Shown here: in pieces, positions 17,310-25,205 of the stretch
Layout of the letters: the number at the start of each line of letters is the position of its first letter
How positions within the stretch are numbered: the first letter of the stretch is position 1
Source of the DNA: Streptomyces termitum
GTDB lineage: Bacteria > Actinomycetota > Actinomycetes > Streptomycetales > Streptomycetaceae
Direction of reading: 5' to 3'
NCBI RefSeq assembly: GCF_014650175.1
Contig: NZ_BMUL01000010.1
Location: forward strand, 186,001-250,000
DNA: 64,000 nucleotides
Notes under the pieces: model-generated
Databases searched by the model: none
What the model saw: only the letters and a program-made list of their open reading frames with translations
What the model was told of the DNA's origin: nothing
Made by a program: the position numbers and the translations under genes

Positions 17310-18476
17310 TCAGCCCGCGGGCGGTGCGGAGCCCACCAGCCACATCGAGAAGAACTGGGCGCCGCCGCCGTAGGCGTGGCCGAGGGCCCGGCGGGCGCCG
17401 TCGATCTGGTGCTCGCCGGCCTCGCCGCGCACCTGGAGGGCGGCCTCCGCGAAGCGGATCATGCCGGAGGCGCCGATCGGGTTGGTGGACAGCACGCCGC
17501 CGGAGGGGTTGACCGGCAGGTCGCCGTCGAGTTCGGTGACGCCGGCCTCGGTGAGCTTCCACCCCTCCCCCTCGGCGGCGAAGCCGAGGTTCTCCAGCCA
17601 CATGGGCTCGTACCAGGAGAACGGCACGTACATCTCGACGGCGTCGATCTGCCGGCGCGGGTCGGTGATCCCGGCCTGCCGGTAGACGTCGGCGGCGCAG
17701 TCGCTCCCGGCCCGGGGCGAGACGAAGTCCTTGCCCGCGAAGAGGGTGGGTTCGCTGCGCATCGCCCCGCCGTGCACCCAGGCGGCGGGCCGGGGCGCCC
17801 GGTCCGCGCCGGCCCGGTCGGTGAGGACCATGGCGCAGGCGCCGTCGGAGGACGGGCAGGTCTCCGAGTAGCGGATCGGGTCCCACAGCATCGGGGACGC
17901 CTGCACCTTCTCCAGGGTGATGTCGTGCTCGTGGAGGTGGGCGTAGGGGTTCTTCAGGGCGTTGCGGCGGTCCTTGTACGCGACGAGGGAGCCGACCGTG
18001 TCGGGGGCGCCGGTGCGGCGCATGTAGGCGCGGACGTGCGGGGCGAAGAAGCCGCCGGCCCCGGCGAGCAGCGGCTGCTGGAAGGGGACCGGCAGCGACA
18101 GGCCCCACATGGCGTTCGACTCGGACTGCTTCTCGAAGGCGAGGGTGAGGACGGTGCGGTGGACGCGGGCGGCCACCAGGTTGGCGGCGACGAGGGCGGT
18201 GGAGCCGCCGACCGAGCCGGCCGTGTGGACGCGGAGCATCGGCTTGCCGACGGCGCCGAGGGCGTCGGCGAGGTACAGCTCCGGCATCATCACGCCCTCG
18301 AAGAAGTCGGGGGCCTTGCCGATGACGACGGCGTCGATGTCCGCCCAGGTCAGTTCGGCGTCGGCGAGGGCGCGCAGGGCGGCCTCGCGGACGAGTCCGG
18401 CGATCGAGACGTCGCGGCGGGCGGCGACGTGCCGGGTCTGGCCGATGCCGACGACGGCCACGGGCTCCTTGCTCAT
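17310..18476 (-). CDS. thiolase-fold lipid-transfer protein / acetyl-CoA acetyltransferase homologue
   Basis: A 388-residue protein starting ATG 18476 inside an ATGA overlap with the upstream stop. Thiolase-superfamily landmarks are visible: N-terminal EPVAVVGIGQTRHVAARRDV, central VHTAGSVGGSTALVAANLVA, and C-terminal NPSGGVLSTNPIGASGMIRF plus AHAYGGGAQFFSMW-type ending. The canonical thiolase nucleophile context (C-A-S-G) is replaced by TAGSVGG, as in SCP-x/Ltp-type thiolases. Such paired proteins act in side-chain or branched acyl-CoA degradation, often as retro-aldol lyases with a DUF35 partner, which is present here. It is the last gene of the crotonase-DUF35-thiolase-thiolase operon. Confidence 0.85.
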   Translation of the reverse strand: MSKEPVAVVGIGQTRHVAARRDVSIAGLVREAALRALADAELTWADIDAVVIGKAPDFFEGVMMPELYLADALGAVGKPMLRVHTAGSVGGSTALVAANLVAARVHRTVLTLAFEKQSESNAMWGLSLPVPFQQPLLAGAGGFFAPHVRAYMRRTGAPDTVGSLVAYKDRRNALKNPYAHLHEHDITLEKVQASPMLWDPIRYSETCPSSDGACAMVLTDRAGADRAPRPAAWVHGGAMRSEPTLFAGKDFVSPRAGSDCAADVYRQAGITDPRRQIDAVEMYVPFSWYEPMWLENLGFAAEGEGWKLTEAGVTELDGDLPVNPSGGVLSTNPIGASGMIRFAEAALQVRGEAGEHQIDGARRALGHAYGGGAQFFSMWLVGSAPPAG

Positions 18477-19531
18477 CGGGGGTCCCCTTCCAGGACGGCG
18501 ACCAGGTTCTGCTGGAGGCAGGGCCCGGAGGTGGCGTGCGCGAGGGCGCGGTCGGAGTCGCCCCGGTGGACGGCGGCGGCGGCCTCGCCGAGCCGGATCA
18601 GGCCCGCGGCCATGACCGGGTTGGCGGCGAGGGCTCCGCCGGAGGGGTTGACGCGGACCTCGTCGCCGAGGCCGAGGGCCCGGGTGAGGACGACCTCCTG
18701 GGAGGTGAAGGGGGCGTGCAGTTCGGCGGTGTCGACGGGCCGTGCGAAGGCTCCGGCGCGTTCGGCGGCGAGCCGGGTGGAGGGCGAGTCGGTGAGGTCG
18801 CGGACGCCGAGGGAGTGGGCCTCGATCCGGTGGTCCATGCCCCGGATCCAGGCGGGGCGCTCGCACAGTTCGCGGGCCCGGTCCCCGGCGGCGAGGATCA
18901 CGGCGGCGGCGCCGTCGCCGATCGGCGGGCAGTCGCCGGTGCGCAGCGGCGCCACCACGTGGTCGCCCTGCGGGCGGGCGCCGGTGAGCTGGGCGTGCGG
19001 GTTGGCCGAGGCGTCGGCGCGGCGGCGGGCGGCGATCGAGGCGAGCGCGGCCTCGTCGGTGTGTCCGGCGTCGACGAGGGCCTGGGCCTGGAGGGCGGCG
19101 AGGGCGACGGAGTCGGGCCAGAGGGGGGCGAGGTAGTAGGGGTCGAGCTGGCGGGTCAGCACGTCGCGGACGGAGCCGGGCGAGGACTTGCCGTAGGCGT
19201 AGACGAGGGCGGTGTCGGCCTCGCCGGTCAGCAGTTTGACCCACGCCTCGTACAGGGCCCAGGCGCCGTCGGCCTCGACGTGGGACTCGGAGATCGGCGG
19301 CCAGGCACCGACGCCGTCGAGGGCCATGGTGAAGGAGAAGGCCCGCCCGGCGAGGTAGTCGGAGGAGCCGGAGCAGGTGAAGCCGATGTCGGAGGTCTCG
19401 CAGCCGGTCCGGCGCAGCACCTCGTGGAGGACGGGCATGACCATCTCGACCTCGGAGAGGTCGTCGGTGCGGCGCCGGTGGTCGCTCTGGGCGAAGGCGA
19501 CGATGGCCACGTCGCGCAGGGGGGCGCTCAC
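18473..19531 (-). CDS. second thiolase-fold lipid-transfer protein (Ltp-like)
   Basis: A 352-residue protein from GTG 19531 within a GTGA overlap with the DUF35 gene; AAGGAG lies 6 nt upstream, confirming the start. Thiolase-like features: LRDVAIVAFAQSDHRRRTDD at the N-terminus, GFTCSGSSDYLAGRAFSFTM, GDCPPIGDGAAAVILAAGDR, and NPSGGALAANPVMAAGLIRL near the C-terminus. The shorter length and altered active site suggest a non-thiolytic partner subunit, as in the Ltp2/DUF35 aldolase complexes of steroid side-chain degradation. That assignment is an inference from gene order. Translational coupling on both sides implies fixed stoichiometry with its neighbours. Confidence 0.82.
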   Translation of the reverse strand: MSAPLRDVAIVAFAQSDHRRRTDDLSEVEMVMPVLHEVLRRTGCETSDIGFTCSGSSDYLAGRAFSFTMALDGVGAWPPISESHVEADGAWALYEAWVKLLTGEADTALVYAYGKSSPGSVRDVLTRQLDPYYLAPLWPDSVALAALQAQALVDAGHTDEAALASIAARRRADASANPHAQLTGARPQGDHVVAPLRTGDCPPIGDGAAAVILAAGDRARELCERPAWIRGMDHRIEAHSLGVRDLTDSPSTRLAAERAGAFARPVDTAELHAPFTSQEVVLTRALGLGDEVRVNPSGGALAANPVMAAGLIRLGEAAAAVHRGDSDRALAHATSGPCLQQNLVAVLEGDPR

Positions 19532-20511
19532 AGCAGCTCCTTGTACGTGTCGTAGTCGGCGTCGGGTTCGCCGGTGGGGCGGTAGTGGTCGGGGTAGCGG
19601 GCCCCTTCCGTCCAGACGGGTTCGACGCGCAGGCCCATCCGGACCTGGTCGTAGGGGATGCCGCCGATCCGGCCGTGCAGGGCGAGACCGGCGCCGTCGA
19701 GGGCGATGTGGGCGTAGACGTACGGCACGTCGATGTCGAGGTTCTTCGCCTTGATGTTGACGACGCAGTACGTGGTGACCGTGCCGCGCGGGCCGACCTC
19801 GACGCGGTCGGTGGTGGCGACGCCGCAGGTGGGGCAGGCGCCGCGGGGCGGCACGTACACCTTGGCGCAGGACGGGCAGCGCTCGCCGACCGTGCGGCGC
19901 TCGGCGAGTCCGTACAGGTAGCGGGTCTGAGCGCGGCCGGGGCTGTAGGTGTAGTCGAGCCGGGCGGGGGTGGTGATGCCGGTGACGGGGTCGGCGAACT
20001 CCCCGTCGTGCGCGGCGGGTCGCCCTTCGCCGGTGCCGGTGGACGGGCCGGGCGCGTCGTCCTCGTACGGCTCGAAGCAGGCGATGTCGGTGATGGCGCC
20101 GGAGCGTTCGGCGGCCCAGCGGATCCTGACCCGCATGCCGGTGCGGACCGACTCGGGGCCGGGGGCGTCGAGGGCGTGGAGGAGGGCGGTGCCCGCGCCG
20201 TCGAGGCGGACCAGGACCCAGGCGAAGGGGGTGGCCAGGGGCTGGCCGGGGCGGGGCGCGGGGTTCCAGGCCCAGGTGGTGACGGTGCCGGTGGCGGCGA
20301 CCTCGACGAGTTCGCGCAGTTCGGCGGCGGTCTCGGGGTCGTACTCGACGGGGGGGACGAGCACCTTTCCGGACTCGGTGCGGACGCCGAGGACGACGCG
20401 TTCGCGCAGTCCGGTGAGGAAGGCGGACTGGACGGGGCCGAGGGAGCGGGTGAAGGGGAACTCGACGACGAGCGGGGCGCGGAGGATCTCGGGCGGTGGG
20501 GTGACGGTCAC
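19528..20511 (-). CDS. tandem DUF35 OB-fold protein (Zn ribbon only in second repeat)
   Basis: A 327-residue protein. GTG 20511 is preferred because GAGGAAGG is 9 nt upstream; an alternative GTG at 20565 overlaps the crotonase stop. Two DUF35 units are visible. The first (residues about 15-150) reads SLGPVQSAFLTGLRERVVLG with no cysteines where the zinc ribbon should be. The second (about 190-327) has RCPSCAKVYVPPRGACPTCG and an OB-fold (GTVTTYCVVNIKAKNLDIDV). DUF35 proteins partner Ltp/thiolase-fold enzymes and form acyl-CoA channels. Position directly before two such genes, with a 4-bp overlap, supports a complex. Confidence 0.85.
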   Translation of the reverse strand: MTVTPPPEILRAPLVVEFPFTRSLGPVQSAFLTGLRERVVLGVRTESGKVLVPPVEYDPETAAELRELVEVAATGTVTTWAWNPAPRPGQPLATPFAWVLVRLDGAGTALLHALDAPGPESVRTGMRVRIRWAAERSGAITDIACFEPYEDDAPGPSTGTGEGRPAAHDGEFADPVTGITTPARLDYTYSPGRAQTRYLYGLAERRTVGERCPSCAKVYVPPRGACPTCGVATTDRVEVGPRGTVTTYCVVNIKAKNLDIDVPYVYAHIALDGAGLALHGRIGGIPYDQVRMGLRVEPVWTEGARYPDHYRPTGEPDADYDTYKELL

Positions 20512-20561
20512 GGGCGGGCACCTTCCTCGGGCGGACGGGGCGGGGCGGTGGCGGGGCGGGG

Positions 20562-21362
20562 TCACTCCCGGCGGTAGACCGGCGGGCGCTTCTCGGCGAA
20601 GGCGCGGGCGCCCTCCTTCGCGTCCGCCGTGTCGAAGACCGGCCAGCCCCGGGCCAGTTCGGCGGCGAGGCCGTCCTCCTCGGTCATGTCGGCGGTCTCG
20701 TAGACGGACGCCTTGACGGCCTCGACGGCGAGCGGTCCGCAGGCGTTGATCCGCTCGGCGATGCCGAGGGCGGTCTCCAGCGCCTTCCCGTCGGGGACGA
20801 CCCGGCCCACGAGGCCGATCCGGGCGGCTTCCTCGGCGCTGTAGGGGCGGCCGGTGAGGAGCATCTCCAGGGCGTGGGTGCGGGGGATCTGGCGGGGCAG
20901 CCGGACGGTGGAGCCGCCGATCGGGAAGAGGCCGCGCCTGACCTCGAAGAGGCCGAAGAGGGCGGAGGTCCCGGCGACGCGGATGTCGGTGCCCTGGAGG
21001 ATCTCGGTGCCACCGGCGACGCAGGGGCCCTCGACGGCGGCGATGACCGGCTTGCGGGGGCGGTGGTGGCGGAGCATCGCCTTCCAGTGCAGGTCGGGGT
21101 CGGCCTTCATGCGGTCGCGGTACGCCTCCCCGGCCATGCCCTTTCCGGCGAGGGCCTTGAGGTCCATGCCGGCGCAGAAGGCGCCGCCGGCCCCGGTGAG
21201 GACGACCGAGCGGACGCTGTCGTCGGCGTCGGCCTCCAGCCAGCCGTCGTAGAGGCCGACGAGCATCGGCAGGGACAGCGCGTTCTTGGCTTCGGGGCGG
21301 TCGAGGGTGAGCACGAGCGTGGCGCCTTCGCGCCGCACGGTGAGGTGTTCGGTACCGGCCAT
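20562..21362 (-). CDS. crotonase-family enoyl-CoA hydratase
   Basis: A 266-residue protein, the usual crotonase length, from ATG 21362 with GGGAGA upstream. Oxyanion-hole motifs are in place: GAGGAFCAGMDLKAL near residue 62 and AAVEGPCVAGGTEILQGTDI near 115. The second catalytic Glu is present in the LFGLFEVRRGLFP segment. It hydrates or rearranges enoyl-CoA thioesters in the cytosol. First gene of a leftward operon with DUF35 and two Ltp-like thiolases, divergent from an acyl-CoA synthetase. Together these look like a catabolic acyl-CoA module. The shared operator at 21422-21450 lies 60 bp upstream. Confidence 0.9.
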   Translation of the reverse strand: MAGTEHLTVRREGATLVLTLDRPEAKNALSLPMLVGLYDGWLEADADDSVRSVVLTGAGGAFCAGMDLKALAGKGMAGEAYRDRMKADPDLHWKAMLRHHRPRKPVIAAVEGPCVAGGTEILQGTDIRVAGTSALFGLFEVRRGLFPIGGSTVRLPRQIPRTHALEMLLTGRPYSAEEAARIGLVGRVVPDGKALETALGIAERINACGPLAVEAVKASVYETADMTEEDGLAAELARGWPVFDTADAKEGARAFAEKRPPVYRRE

Positions 21363-21421
21363 GGGCGTCTCCCGTCTCCAGTTCTGGAACAGGTTGCAGC
21401 AGTGCCCGGGTCAGTTCAATA

Positions 21422-21450
21422 GTTTTCTGACACTCAGTCAGATTCTTTGG
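21422..21450. promoter_or_regulatory. palindromic operator, copy 1 of a 29-bp element shared with 47314-47342
   Basis: GTTTTCTGA, six bases, then GTCAGATTCTTTGG. The core is the inverted repeat TCTGA-N7-TCAGA. It sits in the 165-bp divergent promoter between the crotonase operon and the acyl-CoA synthetase. The same 23 fixed positions recur upstream of the nitronate monooxygenase operon, with only the 6-bp centre different. This suggests a dimeric TetR-type repressor of acyl-CoA genes; the regulator itself is not identified. Confidence 0.65.
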
Positions 21451-21527
21451 CGCACCCCCTTCCCACCTCGGGCCCGCGGCGCTCTAATGACCGCCCGAGT
21501 CCGAACGCGCCGGGGTCAGGAGGAACG

Positions 21528-23153
21528 GTGGAGTACAACCTTGCCGACCTGTTCGAATCGGTCGTGGACGTGGTGCCGGAGCGCGAGGCGCTGGTCTACG
21601 TCGACCACCCGGGCACGGGTGCCGAGCGCCGGCTGACCTACTCCGAACTCGACGAGGCGGCCAACCGGCTGGCCCACCACCTCCTCGACGCGGGCGTCCG
21701 CCCCGGCGAGCACCTGGGGCTCCACCTGTACAACGGCGTCGAGTACCTCCAGACCGTGCTGGCCTGCCTCAAGGCCAGGATCGTGCCGGTGAACGTCAAC
21801 TACCGGTACGTCGAAGAGGAGTTGGTCTACCTCTACCGGGACGCCGACCTGACCGCCCTGGTCTACGACGCCGAGTTCACCGACCGCGTGGCGGCGGCCC
21901 TGCCCCGGGCGGAGAGGCTGCGGCACCTGGTGCGGGTGGGGACCCCGCCCGAGGGGGCCGCCGCGCTCGGAGCCGTACCGATCGAGAAGGCCGAGGCGGC
22001 GGCCTCCCCCGCGCGAGGCTTCGCGCCCCGCTCCGGCGACGACCTGTTCATCATCTACACCGGCGGCACCACCGGCATGCCCAAGGGCGTGCTCTGGCGG
22101 CAGGAGGACCTGTTCTTCGCCGGGCTCTTCGGCGGGGACCCGGCGGGCGAGCCCGTCAAGCGCCCCGAGGAGCTGGCCGAGCGGGTCGCGGCCGGCGGCG
22201 CCGGGCTCACCTTCTTCCCCGCCCCGCCGCTCATGCACGGCACCTCGACGCTGACCACCTTCATCGCCCTCAACTACGGCCAGCGGGTGGTGCTGCACCG
22301 CAAGTACGTGCCCGAGGAGGTCCTGCGGACCCTGGAGAAGGAGAAGGTGTCCAGCATCTCCCTGGTCGGCGACGCGATGCTCCGGCCGCTCGTCGACGCG
22401 CTGGCCGGGCCGCTGCGCGGCACCGACCTCTCCCACCTCTTCAGCCTCTCCTCGTCCGGCGCGATCATGTCGGAGACGGTACGGGCGCAACTGCGCGAGC
22501 TGATGCCGAACGTCGTGCTGCTCAACAACTTCGGCTCCACCGAGTCGGGTTCGAACGGCCGGGCCACCGACGACTCCGGCCCGGAGAACGGCTTCCGGCT
22601 GCACGTCAACGAGCGCACCCAGGTCGTCGACCCGGCCACCCGGCGGCCCGTGGCCGTCGGCGAGATCGGCCGGCTCGCCCAGCGCGGCCACGTCCCGCTC
22701 GGCTACTACAACGACCCGGCGAAGACCGCCGAGACCTTCTTCGAGCGGGAGGGGGTGCGGTGGGTGCTCCTCGGGGACATGGCGACCGTCGACGCCGACG
22801 GGGTGGTGACGGTCCTCGGCCGGGGCTCCCAGTGCATCAACACCGGGGGCGAGAAGGTCTATCCGGAGGAGGTCGAGCAGGCCCTCAAGTCGCATCCGGA
22901 CGTGTACGACGCGCTGGTGGCGGGGGTGCCGGACCCGACGTGGGGCAGCCACGTGGCCGCCGTCGTCCAGCTGCGCGCGGGGGCCGCCGCGCTCGACCTG
23001 GCGGCCGTCCAGGAGCACTGCCGCCGCCACCTGGCGGGCTACAAGGTGCCGCGCCAGCTCGTCCTCGCCGACCGGATCCAGCGCTCGCCGAGCGGCAAGG
23101 CGGACTACCGGTGGGCGAAGGCGGTGGCGACGGAGGCGGACGCGGGGGCATGA
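21528..23153 (+). CDS. acyl-CoA synthetase (AMP-dependent, ANL superfamily)
   Basis: A 541-residue protein from GTG 21528 with AGGAGG ending 4 nt upstream. ANL motifs appear in order: P-loop IIYTGGTTGMPKGVLWR near 180, LLNNFGSTESGS near 335, GDMATVDADG near 417, hinge LGRGSQCINTGGEKVYPEEV near 435 and the catalytic lysine in SPSGKADYRWAK near the C-terminus. It activates a carboxylic acid to acyl-CoA through an acyl-adenylate. The TGGTTG variant and GSQCINTGGEKV are common in the FadD3/steroid-degrading and fatty acid groups, but the substrate is not determined here. It is divergent from the crotonase/Ltp operon and probably feeds it. Confidence 0.9.
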   Translation: MEYNLADLFESVVDVVPEREALVYVDHPGTGAERRLTYSELDEAANRLAHHLLDAGVRPGEHLGLHLYNGVEYLQTVLACLKARIVPVNVNYRYVEEELVYLYRDADLTALVYDAEFTDRVAAALPRAERLRHLVRVGTPPEGAAALGAVPIEKAEAAASPARGFAPRSGDDLFIIYTGGTTGMPKGVLWRQEDLFFAGLFGGDPAGEPVKRPEELAERVAAGGAGLTFFPAPPLMHGTSTLTTFIALNYGQRVVLHRKYVPEEVLRTLEKEKVSSISLVGDAMLRPLVDALAGPLRGTDLSHLFSLSSSGAIMSETVRAQLRELMPNVVLLNNFGSTESGSNGRATDDSGPENGFRLHVNERTQVVDPATRRPVAVGEIGRLAQRGHVPLGYYNDPAKTAETFFEREGVRWVLLGDMATVDADGVVTVLGRGSQCINTGGEKVYPEEVEQALKSHPDVYDALVAGVPDPTWGSHVAAVVQLRAGAAALDLAAVQEHCRRHLAGYKVPRQLVLADRIQRSPSGKADYRWAKAVATEADAGA

Positions 23154-23352
23154 GCCGGGAGGCCCGGGACCGGGCCGGGGGGGTCCACGAGGGGGGACAC
23201 GGGGCCGGGTAAGGGGTGCGCACGCCGCCGGAAGGGGTCCCTCCGCACTCCCGTGGCGGCGCCCTCGGCCGGGGTCCGCCGGGAGAGGGCCGTCCCGGCG
23301 ACCGGTTCCGGCCGGGCGGGACGGTGCCGGGACACGCGGTACGGTGGGCCGA

Positions 23353-23457
23353 TCGTCCCCGTACCGCCGAGGACCGCTCCCGGGCCACCGCGCACCGCCC
23401 CCGCCCCGCCCCGGCGGGCCGTCACCGCGCCCCCGGGAGTCGTCCCCGTACCGCCGA
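23353..23457. repeat. 18-bp direct repeat in a 319-bp intergenic gap
   Basis: TCGTCCCCGTACCGCCGA occurs exactly at 23353-23370 and again at 23440-23457, the second copy running into the ribosome site of the pentapeptide-repeat gene. The gap 23154-23472 otherwise holds only G/C-rich sequence with no gene. It may be a local duplication or twin regulator half-sites. Confidence 0.45.
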
Positions 23458-23472
23458 AGGAAGCGTTCCACC

Positions 23473-24288
23473 GTGCCCGAGATCCGGGAAACCTCCCTGC
23501 GCGGCGACTGCGCCCAGTGCTTCGGCCTGTGCTGCGTGGCCCTGCCCTTCGCGAAGTCGGCCGACTTCGCGGTGAACAAGCCGGCGGGCGACCCCTGTCG
23601 CAACCTCCGGGACGACTTCCGGTGCGGGATCCACGAGCGGCTGCGGCCGAGCGGTTTCCAGGGCTGCACGGTGTACGACTGCTTCGGCGCCGGCCAGCGG
23701 GTCTCCCAGGTGACCTTCGGCGGGGTGTCCTGGCGGGAGGCACCGGAGACCGCGCGCCGGATGTACGAGGTCTTCCCGGTGATGCGGCAGCTCCACGAGC
23801 TGCTGCGCTACCTCTCCGAGGCCCTGGAGCGCCCGGCCGCGCGCCGGATCCACGGCGAACTGCGCGCCGCGCTGGCCCGGGTGGAGGAGCTGACCGCGCT
23901 GCCCGCCGAGGAGCTGGAGGGCCTCGACGTCGCCCCCGTGCGCGCCGGGGTGAACCCGCTGCTCCTGCGCACCGGCGAACTCGTGCGCGCCACCGCCGGT
24001 GGGAAGCCGCGCTCGCGCCGGGGCGCCGACCTGATCGGGAAGCGGCTGCGCGGGGCGGACCTGCGCGGCGCCGACCTGCGCGGCGCGCTGCTGATCGCCG
24101 CCGACCTGACCGGCGCCGACCTGACCCTCGCGGACCTGATCGGCGCCGACCTGCGGGACGCCGACCTGTCCGGCGCGACCCTCACCGACGCCCTGTTCCT
24201 CACCCAGCCCCAGCTGAACGCGGCCCGGGGCGACGCCAGGACCGTCCTCCCCCGGGGCTTCGAGCGCCCGTCCCACTGGGCGGTCTGA
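23473..24288 (+). CDS. Cys-rich (YkgJ-like) N-terminal domain fused to pentapeptide repeats
   Basis: A 271-residue protein from GTG 23473 (GAAGGA about 10 nt upstream). The N-terminal 75 residues carry eight cysteines in GDCAQCFGLCC, GDPCRNL, FRCGIH and QGCTVYDC, a pattern like the YkgJ/UPF0153 metal or Fe-S cluster family. A helical middle follows (VFPVMRQLHELLRYLSEALE). Residues about 190-245 form pentapeptide repeats (LRGADLRGADLRGALLIAAD, LTGADLTLADLIGADL), a right-handed beta-helix. The fusion is known in actinobacteria but I know no assigned function; DNA-mimic or scaffolding roles are typical for pentapeptide helices. It is convergent with the acetyltransferase gene, 4 bp between stops. 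Confidence 0.82.
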   Translation: MPEIRETSLRGDCAQCFGLCCVALPFAKSADFAVNKPAGDPCRNLRDDFRCGIHERLRPSGFQGCTVYDCFGAGQRVSQVTFGGVSWREAPETARRMYEVFPVMRQLHELLRYLSEALERPAARRIHGELRAALARVEELTALPAEELEGLDVAPVRAGVNPLLLRTGELVRATAGGKPRSRRGADLIGKRLRGADLRGADLRGALLIAADLTGADLTLADLIGADLRDADLSGATLTDALFLTQPQLNAARGDARTVLPRGFERPSHWAV

Positions 24289-24292
24289 CCGC

Positions 24293-25114
24293 TCACCCGT
24301 ACCGGTGGGGCGTGGTGGTGGTGAGCGCGGTGAAGCCGAGGCGCTGGAGGATCGGGCGGCTGGTGGGGAGCGCGTCGACGTGGAGCAGGTGGTGGCCGCG
24401 CGCGGCGGCGAGGCGGGCGCGGTGCGCGACGAGGGCCCGGTAGAGGCCCCGGCCGCGCCATTCCTCGACGATCCCGCCGCCCCAGAGCCCGGCGAAGCCG
24501 GTGCCGGGGTACAGCTCCAGGCGGGCCGCGCCGACGGGGACGCCGTCGGCGAGGGCGACGACGGCGGTGACCGTGCGGGGCGAGGCGGCCAGCGCGTCGA
24601 GGAGGGCGCGGCGGAGCGGGCCGCCGTCGGTGCCGAAGGCCCGCTCGTGGACCTCGACGACCTGGCGGACGCCCTCCTCGCCGGTGGCCTCGCGGAGTAC
24701 GACGCCGGGCGGCAGGGGCACCTCGGCCGGGAGCGCGGACGCCTCGGCGACGAGCAGCGTCTCGGGCTCCTCGGGGACGAAGCCGGCCGCGCGGAGCCGC
24801 TCGCCGAGGTCGGCGGGCCCGTCATGGCCGTACAGCTTCCACTCGAAGGGGAGGCCGAGGGCCCGGTAGTGGGCGATCTGCCCGGCGATGGCGGCGTCGG
24901 CGGTGCGGGCGTCGAGGCCGGACCAGAGGACGCCGTTCCAGGCGTGGGCGGGGCCGGTCTGCCGCACGACGGCGCCGGTGCGTTCGATCCGGCAGCCGGG
25001 GCCGTCGGGGCGGGCCTCTCGGCGCAGCCGGAGGTCGTACAGGGCGAGCAGGCGGGCGGGGTCGGCGGGCGGGCCGGGGACCGGGGCCGGGGGTTCGGAG
25101 CGCATCCGGGTCAT
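24293..25114 (-). CDS. GNAT-family N-acetyltransferase
   Basis: A 273-residue protein from ATG 25114. The C-terminal half is a GNAT domain: VTAVVALADGVPVGAARLEL for beta-4, then GGGIVEEWRGRGLYRALVAH, the acetyl-CoA pyrophosphate-binding loop (R-G-R-G-L), and LLHVDALPTSRPILQRLGF at the C-terminus. The first 130 residues form a degenerate second GNAT-like half (QIAHYRALGLPFEWKLYGHD). The substrate is unknown. It is isolated: convergent with the pentapeptide gene and 91 bp downstream of the cupin stop on the same strand. Confidence 0.85.
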   Translation of the reverse strand: MTRMRSEPPAPVPGPPADPARLLALYDLRLRREARPDGPGCRIERTGAVVRQTGPAHAWNGVLWSGLDARTADAAIAGQIAHYRALGLPFEWKLYGHDGPADLGERLRAAGFVPEEPETLLVAEASALPAEVPLPPGVVLREATGEEGVRQVVEVHERAFGTDGGPLRRALLDALAASPRTVTAVVALADGVPVGAARLELYPGTGFAGLWGGGIVEEWRGRGLYRALVAHRARLAAARGHHLLHVDALPTSRPILQRLGFTALTTTTPHRYG

Positions 25115-25205
25115 TGAAGGCCCCCGCCCGGTGCCGGGCAACGCCTTTTCACCGGGGCGGAGGCGGTCCTTCCGCGTGTCCGCACGGAAGGACCGCCCCG
25201 GTGGG

